The notes beneath the pieces were generated by a model. That model worked only from the letters and a program-made list of their open reading frames with translations. It made no database searches and was not told the origin of the DNA. A stretch of DNA of 64,000 bases, taken from NCBI GenBank assembly GCA_002221725.1, contig NJFT01000102.1, positions 62,001 through 126,000 on the forward strand, written 5' to 3'. This DNA comes from Scedosporium boydii (taxonomy: Eukaryota; Ascomycota; Sordariomycetes; Microascales; Microascaceae). Shown in pieces: positions 45,253 to 55,741 of this stretch. Within the stretch, counting starts at the first letter, position 1; the number at the start of each line of letters is the position of its first letter. The translations under genes and the position numbers were made by a program.

Positions 45253-48200
45253 ATGGCGTCGTCGACGACTCTACCGACTCGGAAGAAAAACGAGGTCTTC
45301 GACCTCCTAATCCTCACTGATGCGACCTCCTCCATGAGCACCTTCCTCAACGCCCTCACCAGCTCCTTGCCTGAAATCATCCGCATCTCCGCCTTGACCG
45401 ACTGCTTTGCGCGTATTGGTGTTGTCGCCTACCGCGACTACTGCGACGGCAAACTTCTCCTCGAGTGGTCAGGATGGTGCTACCCGTCTCCAACGGCCCT
45501 GCTTCCTGGGAGCGGCGGATCTGAACCATCTGACGCGTCGAATAAGGACCCATCCGCAAAGCGGGCAACGCAGGCGCAGCTGTTGGAATTCGTCAAGTTC
45601 TTGGTACCGTACGGAGGGGGCGATTATCCCGAAGCGACAAAGACCGGTCTGGCTATGGCCCATGAAGTGATGCGAGCCGAGGCGACGACCATCATGATGC
45701 TCTACACCGATGCACCTCCCCACTTCGAAAAGACGGGGGGCATGGAACGGCAAGGGGAAATCAAGGCCCTCACCAAGGAATCTTACGGTGGCTTCGGGAA
45801 ACAGTTCGCTGATTGGGTCACTGCTGCAAAGACTCTCACCGGCGAAGGCAGAGGAAAGAAGGCACATGTGTACTCCATTTTGGCCGGCTCCACGAACGCC
45901 ATTGTCGGCCCCTACACCTACCTATCTACTGTGACCCATGGATTGTCCTTCGGCCTCCCCGTGCATTCAAAGACTTTGATCTCGGAGCTCACTATCGGAA
46001 TCCTATTGGCTTGGATGGGCGTCGACACGTCTGGGGTGACCTCGAAGTACAAAGTGTCGGTAAAATCCTTCCAGCAGCCACAGACTCTGACGAAACTGCA
46101 AAAGGAAAAGGAGCTTGAAGGCCGTGTCCTGTTCCACTCCTTCGATACCTCTTTGAGAATGGTCAACGGATTCGAGATCGAGGCGGAGGACCTTGAGCTT
46201 GCAAATCTCTCTCGTGTTGTCCAGAGCCGGGCGAACAGAATTGTCGATTTTTCGAAACGATACAACAGCGACACAGCCTACAAGAACTTCGTTGCCACTC
46301 AGCTGCGCGACATCATCACCGAAAACGTCACGGCCATGACGGTAAACCCAATCTTTGGCACCCTCTGGAGAGCAGCGTGCAATGACCGAAAGAACCCGGC
46401 CAGGGATGGCCTGATTCAATTGTTCGGTGCGCAGGTCGACAAGCTTACAACTGTCAGTGGCGAAAAAGCGAGGATGAAGGCTTGGCTTGAGGAATCATAC
46501 AATTTTGCCGAGGAGATCGAAAACATGATCGCTGAGGTTCCTGAGCAGGACAAGTTCCCTTGTGTGTATCTCGACCCAACCCAGGACTTCACAGTCAAAG
46601 ATGGCCCCGATTCCGACGACAACAAGCCTCTCGACAAATTCACGCGTAACGAGCTCTTGGAAATAGGCCGCTCTTGCGATTACCGTATCCTTCGCCGACT
46701 CGGAAAGGTCTTGACCCGGCTGTCTTACGCCGAGAAGTCTGGGGATCTGCCTCTCCACATCCGAACCGCTGGTCAGGACCTTGTTCCCAGGATTCCCCTC
46801 GCGCTGTCGAAGGAGGAGCACAAACGCGAGTTCTGGAGGGTTCTGCTCCATGTTGTTCTCCCGGGAACTATTCTTGCTCGACGCCCTGCTGCCCTCTTAG
46901 CTGCTTTGGCCCTGCGGATGGGCATCCAGACCCTCCGTGATGTGGCAGATGAGGAGCTCATCAGCTACAGGGGCTCATGGAACACCCTCGAGATTCCTGA
47001 AACTTGGAACATTGGGTGTCTTGGTCTTCTTTTGGATGCCGATAACGACTACGCCCAGAGGATCAAAGAGGGTACTACCAAGGCGAAGGACGAGGCCGGA
47101 ACCATCTTGACGGCCAAAGACAAGGCCGTGTTCAAGGTACTGGTGGACCACAAGATGCTGGAGCTCAACCTCAACACAACGCTCAGTGCACGAGTTGGTT
47201 GGAGTCCCAAAAAGGACAAGGCTCCTCTTGGACCAGTCACCATCTGCCGCAAGTGCGAGTTCCCCCGGTCCGTCACAATCATGGGCCCTAAGAATATTTG
47301 TGGAATGTGCTCCTGCGGGACCTCCTGCAAGTGTAAAGTGTGCCAGAAGCCCGACGATCACGACTTCCGCCTGTCCAACTTGGTGAGCCGGGATGACTCT
47401 GAGAACACGAAGGTCACTTGGGTCGAGTGTGTGATGCAGGAATGCCGCGCGCAGTACGTGGTGTACAATCCCCAGGCGCTCAACGTGCGGGCCAAATGCT
47501 TCTACTGCCGCCATCCGGATGACTACAAGTGTGGTGAAGCTCCAGTCGTGGACTGCACAAAGTGCCTCAACAGGATGATCTATCCGAAGGAGTATCGTCC
47601 AAAGAACTTTGATGCTTCCGCGTGGCAATGCCCCCACTGCGTCGGTGGCATGAGTACCGTGGTTAACGCTGATACCACGGCCCAGGCACTGATGGAGGAA
47701 AATGGACCGGAATGGCTCCTCACCAACCGAGACAGGGGTCTCTGGGACCCTCTCAGAGTCAGGACTGTGTTTTACACGGCGACTCATTGCGACCTTGAAA
47801 ACCTGGCACAAAAGGTCGAGGTCCTCCCCAACTCGAGCGGGGAGCTGAAACTGCGCGGCAAGCTCGTTCAGAACAGGGATGAGGTCAAGGACTCCCTTCG
47901 AAAATGGGTCCTGTCGAGACGGACTGAAGCAACTCAGTGCTCTCTATGTTTTGCAACCGTGGCCAAGTCGGCCATCCACCCCGCATGCGGCCGAAAGGGA
48001 TGCCATCAACTCTTCTGCCGAGATTGCCGCAAGGGCTGGTACGGTCTCAACACACCAGGGAGGATTCTGAATATTGCTGCGCTCTCGTGTCCCTTCTGTC
48101 GGCGCATCCCTGCCCCGAGCATTGTCACCAGCTTCGGCCTCACACGGTTGGGACACGCGCAAGAAGCACTCAAAAACGCCGGGGAGTGGATCTACGGGTG

Positions 48201-48528
48201 GTGCCGTTCATGCGGCTTTGCAAAGCAGTACATTGAGCGTGTGTGTGTCCAGGCGGCCCCAGCTGAGATCCAAAATTGGTTCTGCGCGGACTGCCAGGCA
48301 CTACATGAAGCGGCAACCCAAAGGCTCCTCGATGTGGAACGTCCACCAACGGTTTGTCCCTCCTGCGGCGTCATGACTGAGAAGGTGTTTGGATGCGACC
48401 ACATCACTTGCCCGTGCGGCGCCCACTGGTGCTATGCCTGTGGGGCCGAGGCAACGGAGGAGACCATCTACGACCACATCAATAAGGAACATGAAACCTT
48501 GTGGTACGAGGACGAAGATGTGTTTTGA
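45253..48528 (+). CDS. von Willebrand A domain fused to zinc modules and an RBR-type E3 ubiquitin ligase unit
   Basis: An intronless gene of 1,091 residues. Residues 15-260 form a vWA domain with a MIDAS-like DATSS (23-27), GVVAYRDYCDG and LYTDAPPH loops that would hold a metal ion. The middle ~350 residues are helical without a known domain. From about 660 come cysteine-rich modules (CRKCEFPRS, CGMCSCGTSCKCKVCQ, CFYCRHPDDYKCGE, CTKCLNRM, CPHC). The C-terminus has RING1-like (CSLC ... CHQLFCRDC ... CPFC), in-between-RING-like (WCRSCGF ... WFCADC) and RING2 (CPSCGVMTEKVFGCDH) blocks. In RBR ligases the RING2 cysteine that carries ubiquitin lies where C1048 is here. Expected role: a cytosolic RING-HECT-hybrid ubiquitin ligase whose vWA domain recruits a partner. 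The target is unknown. It is convergent with the HET gene 125 bp away. Confidence 0.85.
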   Translation: MASSTTLPTRKKNEVFDLLILTDATSSMSTFLNALTSSLPEIIRISALTDCFARIGVVAYRDYCDGKLLLEWSGWCYPSPTALLPGSGGSEPSDASNKDPSAKRATQAQLLEFVKFLVPYGGGDYPEATKTGLAMAHEVMRAEATTIMMLYTDAPPHFEKTGGMERQGEIKALTKESYGGFGKQFADWVTAAKTLTGEGRGKKAHVYSILAGSTNAIVGPYTYLSTVTHGLSFGLPVHSKTLISELTIGILLAWMGVDTSGVTSKYKVSVKSFQQPQTLTKLQKEKELEGRVLFHSFDTSLRMVNGFEIEAEDLELANLSRVVQSRANRIVDFSKRYNSDTAYKNFVATQLRDIITENVTAMTVNPIFGTLWRAACNDRKNPARDGLIQLFGAQVDKLTTVSGEKARMKAWLEESYNFAEEIENMIAEVPEQDKFPCVYLDPTQDFTVKDGPDSDDNKPLDKFTRNELLEIGRSCDYRILRRLGKVLTRLSYAEKSGDLPLHIRTAGQDLVPRIPLALSKEEHKREFWRVLLHVVLPGTILARRPAALLAALALRMGIQTLRDVADEELISYRGSWNTLEIPETWNIGCLGLLLDADNDYAQRIKEGTTKAKDEAGTILTAKDKAVFKVLVDHKMLELNLNTTLSARVGWSPKKDKAPLGPVTICRKCEFPRSVTIMGPKNICGMCSCGTSCKCKVCQKPDDHDFRLSNLVSRDDSENTKVTWVECVMQECRAQYVVYNPQALNVRAKCFYCRHPDDYKCGEAPVVDCTKCLNRMIYPKEYRPKNFDASAWQCPHCVGGMSTVVNADTTAQALMEENGPEWLLTNRDRGLWDPLRVRTVFYTATHCDLENLAQKVEVLPNSSGELKLRGKLVQNRDEVKDSLRKWVLSRRTEATQCSLCFATVAKSAIHPACGRKGCHQLFCRDCRKGWYGLNTPGRILNIAALSCPFCRRIPAPSIVTSFGLTRLGHAQEALKNAGEWIYGWCRSCGFAKQYIERVCVQAAPAEIQNWFCADCQALHEAATQRLLDVERPPTVCPSCGVMTEKVFGCDHITCPCGAHWCYACGAEATEETIYDHINKEHETLWYEDEDVF

Positions 48529-48563
48529 TGGGAGTTTTTTCTTTTGTAAGGGAATGAGAGTAT

Positions 48564-48581
48564 CCCCCCGCGGGGGGGGGG
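48564..48581. repeat. C6-GC-G10 palindromic tract in the 3' flank
   Basis: Six C, then GC, then ten G within the 125 bp between two convergent stop codons. It could form a very stable hairpin and the G run could support a quadruplex. It may affect 3' end formation of either gene; no direct evidence. Confidence 0.5.
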
Positions 48582-48653
48582 AGTCCATCGGTATTCAGTT
48601 CGAGCCTAGACCTAGAAAATACGGAAGGTAATTGGCCTGTGATCCACCTTTCA

Positions 48654-50240
48654 TCACCTTGAAGACAAAACTATCTGCAAAGTGGTCGATGACAGTGAGC
48701 GTCCAAGAGTGCCAGCAGCGGAAATTGTGACCGTGGGCAGTCGTAAAGTGGCATATTCGGATCCACCGAGAAGGGGAGCCGTTTCCCTGAGCTTGTTCAT
48801 CATCGGCTCCAGAGCCTCCCCCTCGGGTAAGTGAGCCGCGACTAAACTCAACTGGGATGACCTGGTAACGTCGGAGTGAATTATGAGGCAGAAGGCATCC
48901 GAACTCTGGATATGTCTGAAAATGAGGACTGCGGAAAATCCGGCCTCGTCCTGTGGGTTTCGTGATAGAGGAACCAACAGGGTCATGGTCTCTGCGGGGC
49001 TAAACGTCCAAGAGTCGCCAGGGCTGGCAGCAACGAATTCAAATTTGCTTATGCATCCGTCTCGGCCTCGTATGTGATATTTCAAAGGCCTGTAGTCGAG
49101 CTGGTACTTCTGATCTCTCTTGGTGAGAAAGATGGAGCGACTGGAATGTAGTATGGAGGTCGGGTTCTGAAGCGGAACCGTGACGGGAGAAGCACGCAGC
49201 CGACTGAAGATCGAAGGGTTGGCTGGGTCACACCGGACTTGAATACCGACAAAAGATGATACATCTCCAGCATGGGTGCACGAAAGGATAACCACTTGCT
49301 CGCCCGGAAACCCGTAACGCTCGATGATGGGGACCGATATATTCAATCCCTTATTAGTGAGAGAAAATGGCTCCCCGCCAGCCAAATTGGGCTCGATGGA
49401 CGCGCCATCCTTGAAGTACGAAGGTGACGTCGCGAAAATTCCGATGGTTTCAACCGACTCTGGCTTATCCGCGGCGTCCCAGGCAAATATCGAATGATCG
49501 TCAGACTCCTTGACGATTTCCTCCTGTAGCCTGATAAAGGCACGCTCTCCCTCTCCGTACAGCATGGGCATGTGCACGTCAAAGATGCCAAGGAGACAAT
49601 AGGCCATGTCTTCCATCTGCGTCGTGACTCTGCCCGCTGCCCAAGCCATCCTCTGAGAGATGCTGGCAAAGGGCCATTCGCCAGTGAGGACGACCTCCTC
49701 GGCAATGTTTGTCCGAAGAGATATCCGAGATGCGAGGTCGGCTTTGCTTCCGATCCAAGCCCAATTTTGGTCGAAAAACTCCAATTGACTTGGCGCCAAA
49801 AGCTCCTGAAGCGTCCAGCCCCGAGTAAACCATCGGGCTTGCTCAAAGTCGTCACCCACGGCACGCACCGCCGACTCGTCCTTAGTCGGCAAAGCAACGT
49901 CCTCCAAGAGTGCAAAGCAAATGACCGATTCACGATACCAGCGGAACATGGAGTTGATTGCTTCTGACAGTTCCGAGCTACTGGTTTTGTCGATGCAGCA
50001 TGTGTCTACCCAAACGTATTGGACTGGGCTTTTCAGAAGATTGGACTTGGCGACGATGGCGTCTCGAAATCCTACGATTTTTAGCCATCCCCGTTTCGTC
50101 CCCAGATCAGGGTGGGGGAGCGTCACGTCCTGGAAGGTGACTTCGCCTTCGCCCCAAGTATGAGAAAGAATTGCATAGGGAGGAGTGTTTCCGTAGAGAA
50201 AGGACTCTAGCCTCATAGTCCTGATGTTGAGGAGCCTCAT
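48654..50240 (-). CDS. HET-domain protein (heterokaryon incompatibility type)
   Basis: An intronless 528-residue protein. The N-terminus has the full HET signature: MRLLNIRTMRLESFL, YAILSHTWGEGEVTFQDV (about 22-39), VWVDTCCIDK (about 75-85), SEAINSMFRWYRES, and RWFTRGWTLQELLAP (about 135-150). The GRVTTQMEDMAYCLLGIFDVHMP segment and MPMLYGEGERAFIRLQEEI are the usual continuation in the HET-E/HET-D related class. The C-terminal ~260 residues lack WD repeats or a NACHT domain and resemble the beta-rich DUF often found after HET. HET domains trigger cell death when incompatible hyphae fuse; many are uncharacterised and may act in wider immunity-like responses. No toxin or enzymatic motif beyond HET is seen. 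Confidence 0.92.
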   Translation of the reverse strand: MRLLNIRTMRLESFLYGNTPPYAILSHTWGEGEVTFQDVTLPHPDLGTKRGWLKIVGFRDAIVAKSNLLKSPVQYVWVDTCCIDKTSSSELSEAINSMFRWYRESVICFALLEDVALPTKDESAVRAVGDDFEQARWFTRGWTLQELLAPSQLEFFDQNWAWIGSKADLASRISLRTNIAEEVVLTGEWPFASISQRMAWAAGRVTTQMEDMAYCLLGIFDVHMPMLYGEGERAFIRLQEEIVKESDDHSIFAWDAADKPESVETIGIFATSPSYFKDGASIEPNLAGGEPFSLTNKGLNISVPIIERYGFPGEQVVILSCTHAGDVSSFVGIQVRCDPANPSIFSRLRASPVTVPLQNPTSILHSSRSIFLTKRDQKYQLDYRPLKYHIRGRDGCISKFEFVAASPGDSWTFSPAETMTLLVPLSRNPQDEAGFSAVLIFRHIQSSDAFCLIIHSDVTRSSQLSLVAAHLPEGEALEPMMNKLRETAPLLGGSEYATLRLPTVTISAAGTLGRSLSSTTLQIVLSSR

Positions 50241-50610
50241 CGTGCCGACTATGATTTATACGCAACTGGCGGAGTGGAGATAGGTAATTGCAGAGATTGT
50301 GCAGGATTGATGGTGCAGTCTAGACGTGGTTATCCTCTGCTATTTGTAAACGCAGAATTAATTCAGAGACTGATGGGATGAATTAGACCGAGCTGACGGA
50401 CTGTCTCATTGGAGTTTAGCGCAGACATTAAACAGCACACCCTGGCGGACATAATTCCACAGGAATTTATCGACATTTCCTATCCAAGTGTCCGAGCTCC
50501 ATTGCGCAAGCGGCAGCCAGACCACGCCCTTACCAGGCCATTAAAAAATATTATCGACGAATAGAAGCTATCTGGTAATCTAGGAAAGCTGATATTGTGT
50601 TGCTGTCTTA
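50241..50610. other. intergenic region
   Basis: 0.37 kb between two minus-strand genes; HET promoter and hydrolase 3' flank. Nothing recognised. Confidence 0.4.
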
Positions 50611-52469
50611 TTAGAAGACCCCCTGGAAAGGTGCTCCACCCATGCTCAATCTTCGTCTTCGCAACATAGGAGCCCCGCCAGACTCCTCTTCCTCACATAT
50701 CTCCAGTGCACCACATTCTGGCTCGCAGGCCGTTCCGGATTCGGGCACAGTTCCGTGCTCAAAATACTCCCTAACGAAAGCCTCTGTACAGTTACTTCTC
50801 GCTGTGATAAGTGCACAATGACCGACAGACTCCTGGATTAAGACTGAAGAGCCGGGATGTCCTTCAGCCATGGTGAACGCGTTGCGAAGGGGCGTAACCG
50901 GGTCAAGACGGCCTGAGAGGAATAGGAGGGGCGCTGCCGGCTTTCCCTCAACAACGGCCGAGTCAGGTTCCGGGGTTTTGAACGGGCCGGAGTACCGGTA
51001 TTTGGGACGGATATCCCAGCCCGAGCATAGAAATGAGGCTTCGGCCCACGGGGATGCAATAACCTCGGATTGGTTCCGAAGTTGGGAGATGTAGTCGTCC
51101 CAGTAGTCTACACCAAGCTTTGTTTTATCCTCCCCGTCGGTGCATGAAATGATTGCGAAGGCATCAAGAGGGCTTGGTGGGGGGTTGTTGCTCGGGCAGA
51201 TGTCGTCAAGTTTCGGATATATTGACTCCCAGGCAGAGCCGAAGGCGTCGTAGTTCCCATGTAGTAGCACATACAAGCCCTGATAGACGACTGGGAAAAA
51301 CATCTTGGGTTGATAAAGAGCGGTGCGAAGGACAGCATAGACATCAACGTCTCTGAGAAGAACAGGGCCGGAGGGCGCGTTGAAGGATACTGGCGATTCT
51401 CGAAGGTTGGCGATTACGTCGCCGGCCCTCTTCTTGATATCCTGCCAGCTGGCATCGGTATCCTCCAATAAGGGACATTTTGTTCCCATTTTGAAGCAGA
51501 GTTGATAGAAGTAGTCAATAATCGCGTCTGCATCTTGTAAGTTTGTCAACCACGTCTGTTCAAAAAGTCAATTAGTGCCTTGGTAATCTTCATGGAATAG
51601 TAATAGCCGTAAGCGAGAACTTCAACACATACCCCAGCAGTATAGTCATTAGCATCGGCGACTCCATCTAGGACCATCCTTCCAACGCGCCCGGGGAACA
51701 TTGAAGCGAAAGTATTTCCGAGGATAGTGCCGTAAGAAAACCCAATGTATTGAAGCCTTGCTGGTTGCTTTTTGCCAGTATTATACCTTGTGACGTTTCT
51801 TGAGATCTCTGCTTCGCTTTCCTTCTCGCGTAGTTCTTCGATCTTGTCGATAATCTCCACCATATCCCGGGCCACTGACGCCGTGGAGGCGTATCTTAGG
51901 ACGCCACCTTCGTGGTCCAAGGTTGCTGCGCAGCGCTTTGCGTAGGCGCTGTTCAACGCCATCCTCCACTTGGTTCGGGCATCCTCTCCCGGCTCCAGGG
52001 GCCCAATTCCACTGATCAGGTAAGTGTTCGCAGCCCCCATAAGGGGATCCGGATAACAATTGGCATTGGGAGTGGTGAAGTTGACGCCGCGCGGGTCGAA
52101 ACCGATAATTTCGTAGTGCTTATTCCCGTCTAGGATGGACTGTGCCAGCTTGCCCCATTCAAGAGCAAGAGTGACGCCACTACCACCAGGTCCTCCCGGG
52201 TTGAGCAGCACGCTCCCTCCAAAGCTGGTATCATTATCGGGTACAGTGGCGGGAAGTTTGATGATGGCAATGTCGACCTTGTGAGGGTTTTCTAAATCCA
52301 ACCAGTCCAAAGGGACGGAAAGGCGAGCGCATTTGAAATCGGAGTAGCAGTCGTGGTATTCGAGGTTCGCAGACGGCTCAATCGTCTCCCACACAAAGCC
52401 ACGCGTAGACGTTGGTGCGAGTATGAGCGCGAAGGCCCAGGTAAGTGACCTCCAGAAGAAGCGGGGCAT
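50611..52469 (-). CDS. secreted alpha/beta hydrolase, peptidase S33/TAP-like
   Basis: Exons 52469-51633 and 51555-50611 give 593 residues. The ATG at 52469 begins a signal peptide (MPRFFWRSLTWAFALILAPT). The oxyanion region LLNPGGPGGSG, the nucleophile elbow GFSYG (S245), the acid in SGRLDPVTP and the histidine in SVGHCALI form a complete catalytic triad of the tripeptidyl-aminopeptidase/proline-iminopeptidase (S33) group with a C-terminal TAP domain. It is expected outside the cell, removing N-terminal residues from peptides, although some relatives act on esters. Multiple cysteines in the last 60 residues (CGALEICEE region) could be disulfides. The 77-bp intron has a GTATGT donor. Confidence 0.88.
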
Positions 52470-53503
52470 TTGAGTTCGTCTCCAGTAAAAGAATCCTAAT
52501 ATCCTCAAGTGTTTGATTTCAAGAAAGCCACAATTCTGGGTTGGGTGATCCCTTAATATATTGTTTTATCTCCAAAGATATTTCAAGATCCCTCTCTTGG
52601 CGTATGACATTCACCCCCACATCCGCGGGTTGCTCACTCCCTTCCTGCATGATGAACGTAGGAATGCAGAGACGCTTACAATCCGACGAATTAATTTCCG
52701 ATGCGCCGTTCTGCAGGCGAGGCAGATTTGGTTGCTGTGCCGGCAGTAGCAGTGGCGGAGTAAAGTCTGACCCGAGGCAATGAAACCCTGTGCCGCGATG
52801 TTCCAAGAGAATTTGCCAAAGAATTCATCTTTTAGATACTTCTTACTGCCCTTTCGGGGGCACGCGGCCGCGTGGAGCGCTCGTATATTCGTAGCTATTA
52901 CGTGGTTGGAGGATCGTGAGCCACATTCTGAGGCCCACCTTGGGAACTATACCCACGTCAGCTCTCGATGGTAGACCTACGCTAGCCGCCTGTTAAAAAT
53001 CGGAGCACTGTGAATGCGGATGCGCTCTTCATTGGCATAGATTACGTGGCCGCGGAATATTCTCCTTGCGCGTCTAGGTCTGCACGAAATACCGCCCGTC
53101 TTCCTAATAAGACCAGCATATTTGGTATGGATACTGGTGAGATGGTGTCAAAAGTGCCATCGGTGGAGCCGGACAGTTAGAGAACTCTTCCCCAGGTGTA
53201 GAATTGGGGCTGGCGTGTGTGACGCGACGGATAAGGGAATTTCCGGGCTTGGGGGAAGGGGACTTCTTTCTCTTTCTTTTCTTTTCTTTCAAGTTTTTGA
53301 CGTTGTGGTAATCAGTATCAGGCTATCAAGTTTAGAGGGCAGTCCTCCGGTGTTTCTCAGCTCAGTTTTACGGCTCTTTTCAACACAGGTCTTTGTCGCC
53401 AGGTCTGCTTCTTAGGAAATCGAATCCATTCCTCTGAGTGCTCATTTTAATATGTCCTCCGTCAAGGATAGTAAGGTGGGATTCCCCTTTCCATCCCGCC
53501 TCG
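52470..53503. other. 1.0 kb intergenic region
   Basis: Hydrolase promoter and acyltransferase 3' flank. A TTTCTTTTC-rich pyrimidine tract is at about 53265-53290. No gene supported. Confidence 0.4.
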
Positions 53504-55074
53504 CTATTCGCTCGTCTCTATTTGATCCAGGAATCCCATCAGATCAGACCATGTTTCCGGCTTAAGATCACAGCTCATCCAGAGATCCCCATTCCTATCC
53601 CTGCCCATAATGATGCAAATAGTCATGGAAAGAGGGCCCTTTGGCTCGATACTCTGGGAATGGTAATATACGGGTTTTCCCGGGTTGGCCCTATTTCCAG
53701 CTTTGACAACGGCAGGGCTGAAATCAGTCCTGTCCAGTAACTTCCCTTTAGACCAGTTAGACATAACAGTGAACTGCATGGTACTATCGCCAAACATGGG
53801 CTGATTTCCGTCAATCTTCATCCTTTCGTACGCGAGGGACGCCATGGCCTTCATCTGACCCTCTGTCGTCTGCGCTGCGACTGCCTTACGACACTCGAGA
53901 GCAAGCTCACCCAGGGACATGTCTTGTGCGTTGTTGACTGGACAATGGACAAACACACCACAAGGTGCGTTCTGCACATAGGCCATGTCAGACTGGAAAG
54001 CCGACGCACGTTCTCGAGGATCAACGGCCATGAGAATCCCGATGGTGCGGGTGGAGCCGGTGGGCTGGCTTCGAGCGTACATGTGCTGCATCAGGGCCAC
54101 TATTACATCATTTTCGCTAATGAAGGGTTTTTCGGCAATCTTGGCGTCAACAACCTGGGGGAGCTGACTCCGTGCTTGGGCGATAAGAGCGTCTATCGTT
54201 TTGCGCGGGATACAGACGATGCGTGAGTTGTATGTATACCAATATGACTCGAATAGAAATCTGATGCCAAACACGGCCAGTCGCCATCCGGTAAGCAACT
54301 TAGAGGCTAGACCGGCCTCCTCAAGCGGCGCCTCTTTGGTAACTTCGGGTTTGTAGAGCGCGGCCATGGGGTCGCTGCCCCAGCCGGCGAGCGGAGGAAC
54401 TTCATCCTTGCGACCCGCTAGAACTAAGCTCCACGCAGAAACGATGGCTGCCAGCCCGCCCATGTCGCTTGTCGTGTGGCTATGGCTTAAAGAAACCAGA
54501 GTTCCGTCTTCGAAGGTGACAACATGAAGAGCATACAGCGGCATGTCTGAGTAAAAGTAGTCGTCAATGCAACGCGGGGATCCGGGCCCGACTCCGATTC
54601 CGGCATAATTACGCGCACTCGGGAATGAGGCCGGCTTGGATCCCCCGACGGGGAGCTTGGAAGCTTCCGGATGATCGGACAGGCGCATGGAATTGTGTTC
54701 TCGAGTGTAGTATACCGCGGGCCTCTCGGGCGTAAAGGCCCGCGGAATATGGACCTCTCCCTTCCCGTCCGGCTATCCCATTGTCAACAAGTTGTCCTCT
54801 TGACTTAGAGACCAATGCCACTCCCACTTACCCTCAAACGTAGTCTCCCACCAAGTCGCCTCCAACTATCGATTTCAAACAATTCGACCAACGCGTTGTG
54901 GAGAATATCGGGGTCCAGCACATCTTCGAATCGGAACGTCCACGTTAACGTGTACGATCGGATAACCTTCGTGTCGTCCCAAAAATGACAGGCAAGAATC
55001 TCGTCGGTTGGGTCCGTCGGTGGTGGGGACCGCTTCGGCCCGGAGCCCAACAGACGCGATATGAACGAAGCCAT
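53504..55074 (-). CDS. BAHD-like acyltransferase (trichothecene 3-O-acetyltransferase-like transferase family)
   Basis: Exons 55074-54832 and 54772-53504 give 503 residues. The general-base motif HxxxD is HTTSD (H180, D184) at the end of strand SLSHS, as in BAHD and fungal CoA-dependent acyltransferases. The N-terminal DVLDPDILHNALVELFEID and LRLR-PDGKG region, and PFISENDVIVALMQHMY and DPRERASAF later, match the fold. The C-terminal DFGWG motif of plant BAHDs is not clear. It would transfer an acyl group from CoA to a hydroxyl of a small molecule in the cytosol. There is no biosynthetic cluster around it, so the substrate is open; self-protection or detoxification is one possibility from family knowledge. 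Confidence 0.85.
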
Positions 55075-55741
55075 CGTAGATTAAACTCCCGGTGTGTCTC
55101 CGGTGTCGACAAAGCGAGAAGAGGAAGAGGTCTCGGTCCCCTTTTTAATTGTGATCGTGGGACATTTAAGATTGGTAATTTGGTGACATTTGACATAAGC
55201 ACTAATTTTCAGGCGGCAGGGATAATGGGTAAAGTGCAGGGTTGATCAATTGAGAGGACTTTCAATCTCCAATGAGATCCATCAGAGGTGGGATTTCCCT
55301 CTCGCAGGAAATGTCTTGGGCTCGAAGAATTAAAAACCCCGAGGACAACATCCCGAGGATTCCCGCTTCGGGGATAAGCCCCACGCGTCTCTGCAACCTC
55401 CGGCATCATCGCCCTTCTGCCATCGCATTCGCTCCTTCGCCTCATCACGTTGCATCTGGTATGGATCTCAACCGAAGTGCCGACACTTCATCTGTACCGG
55501 TCGGCTTGTTCTACACTCCACGTGGGATCCCATCAATTTCTGGCACGGGCCGAACTTGGAGTCCTCCGATTCGACTTCATTGACACTGTGATATAGAAAC
55601 GACCAAAATAGAGTTGTGCATTACCGTCTGCGTCCTCCTTAAGGTCATCTTTCCCGATGGTATTAAGTCCCCAGCGCCCACATATTCCAAAAGAACGCAT
55701 TAAAACACTTAATAAAAAAAACAGAATACTAACATCGACAA
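55075..55741. other. 0.67 kb intergenic region
   Basis: Acyltransferase promoter and GH16 3' flank; no gene seen. Confidence 0.4.

Noticed and set aside
52470..52508. N-terminal extension of the secreted hydrolase from a TTG
   Set aside because: TTG is not a normal eukaryotic start, and the ATG at 52469 begins directly at the signal peptide.
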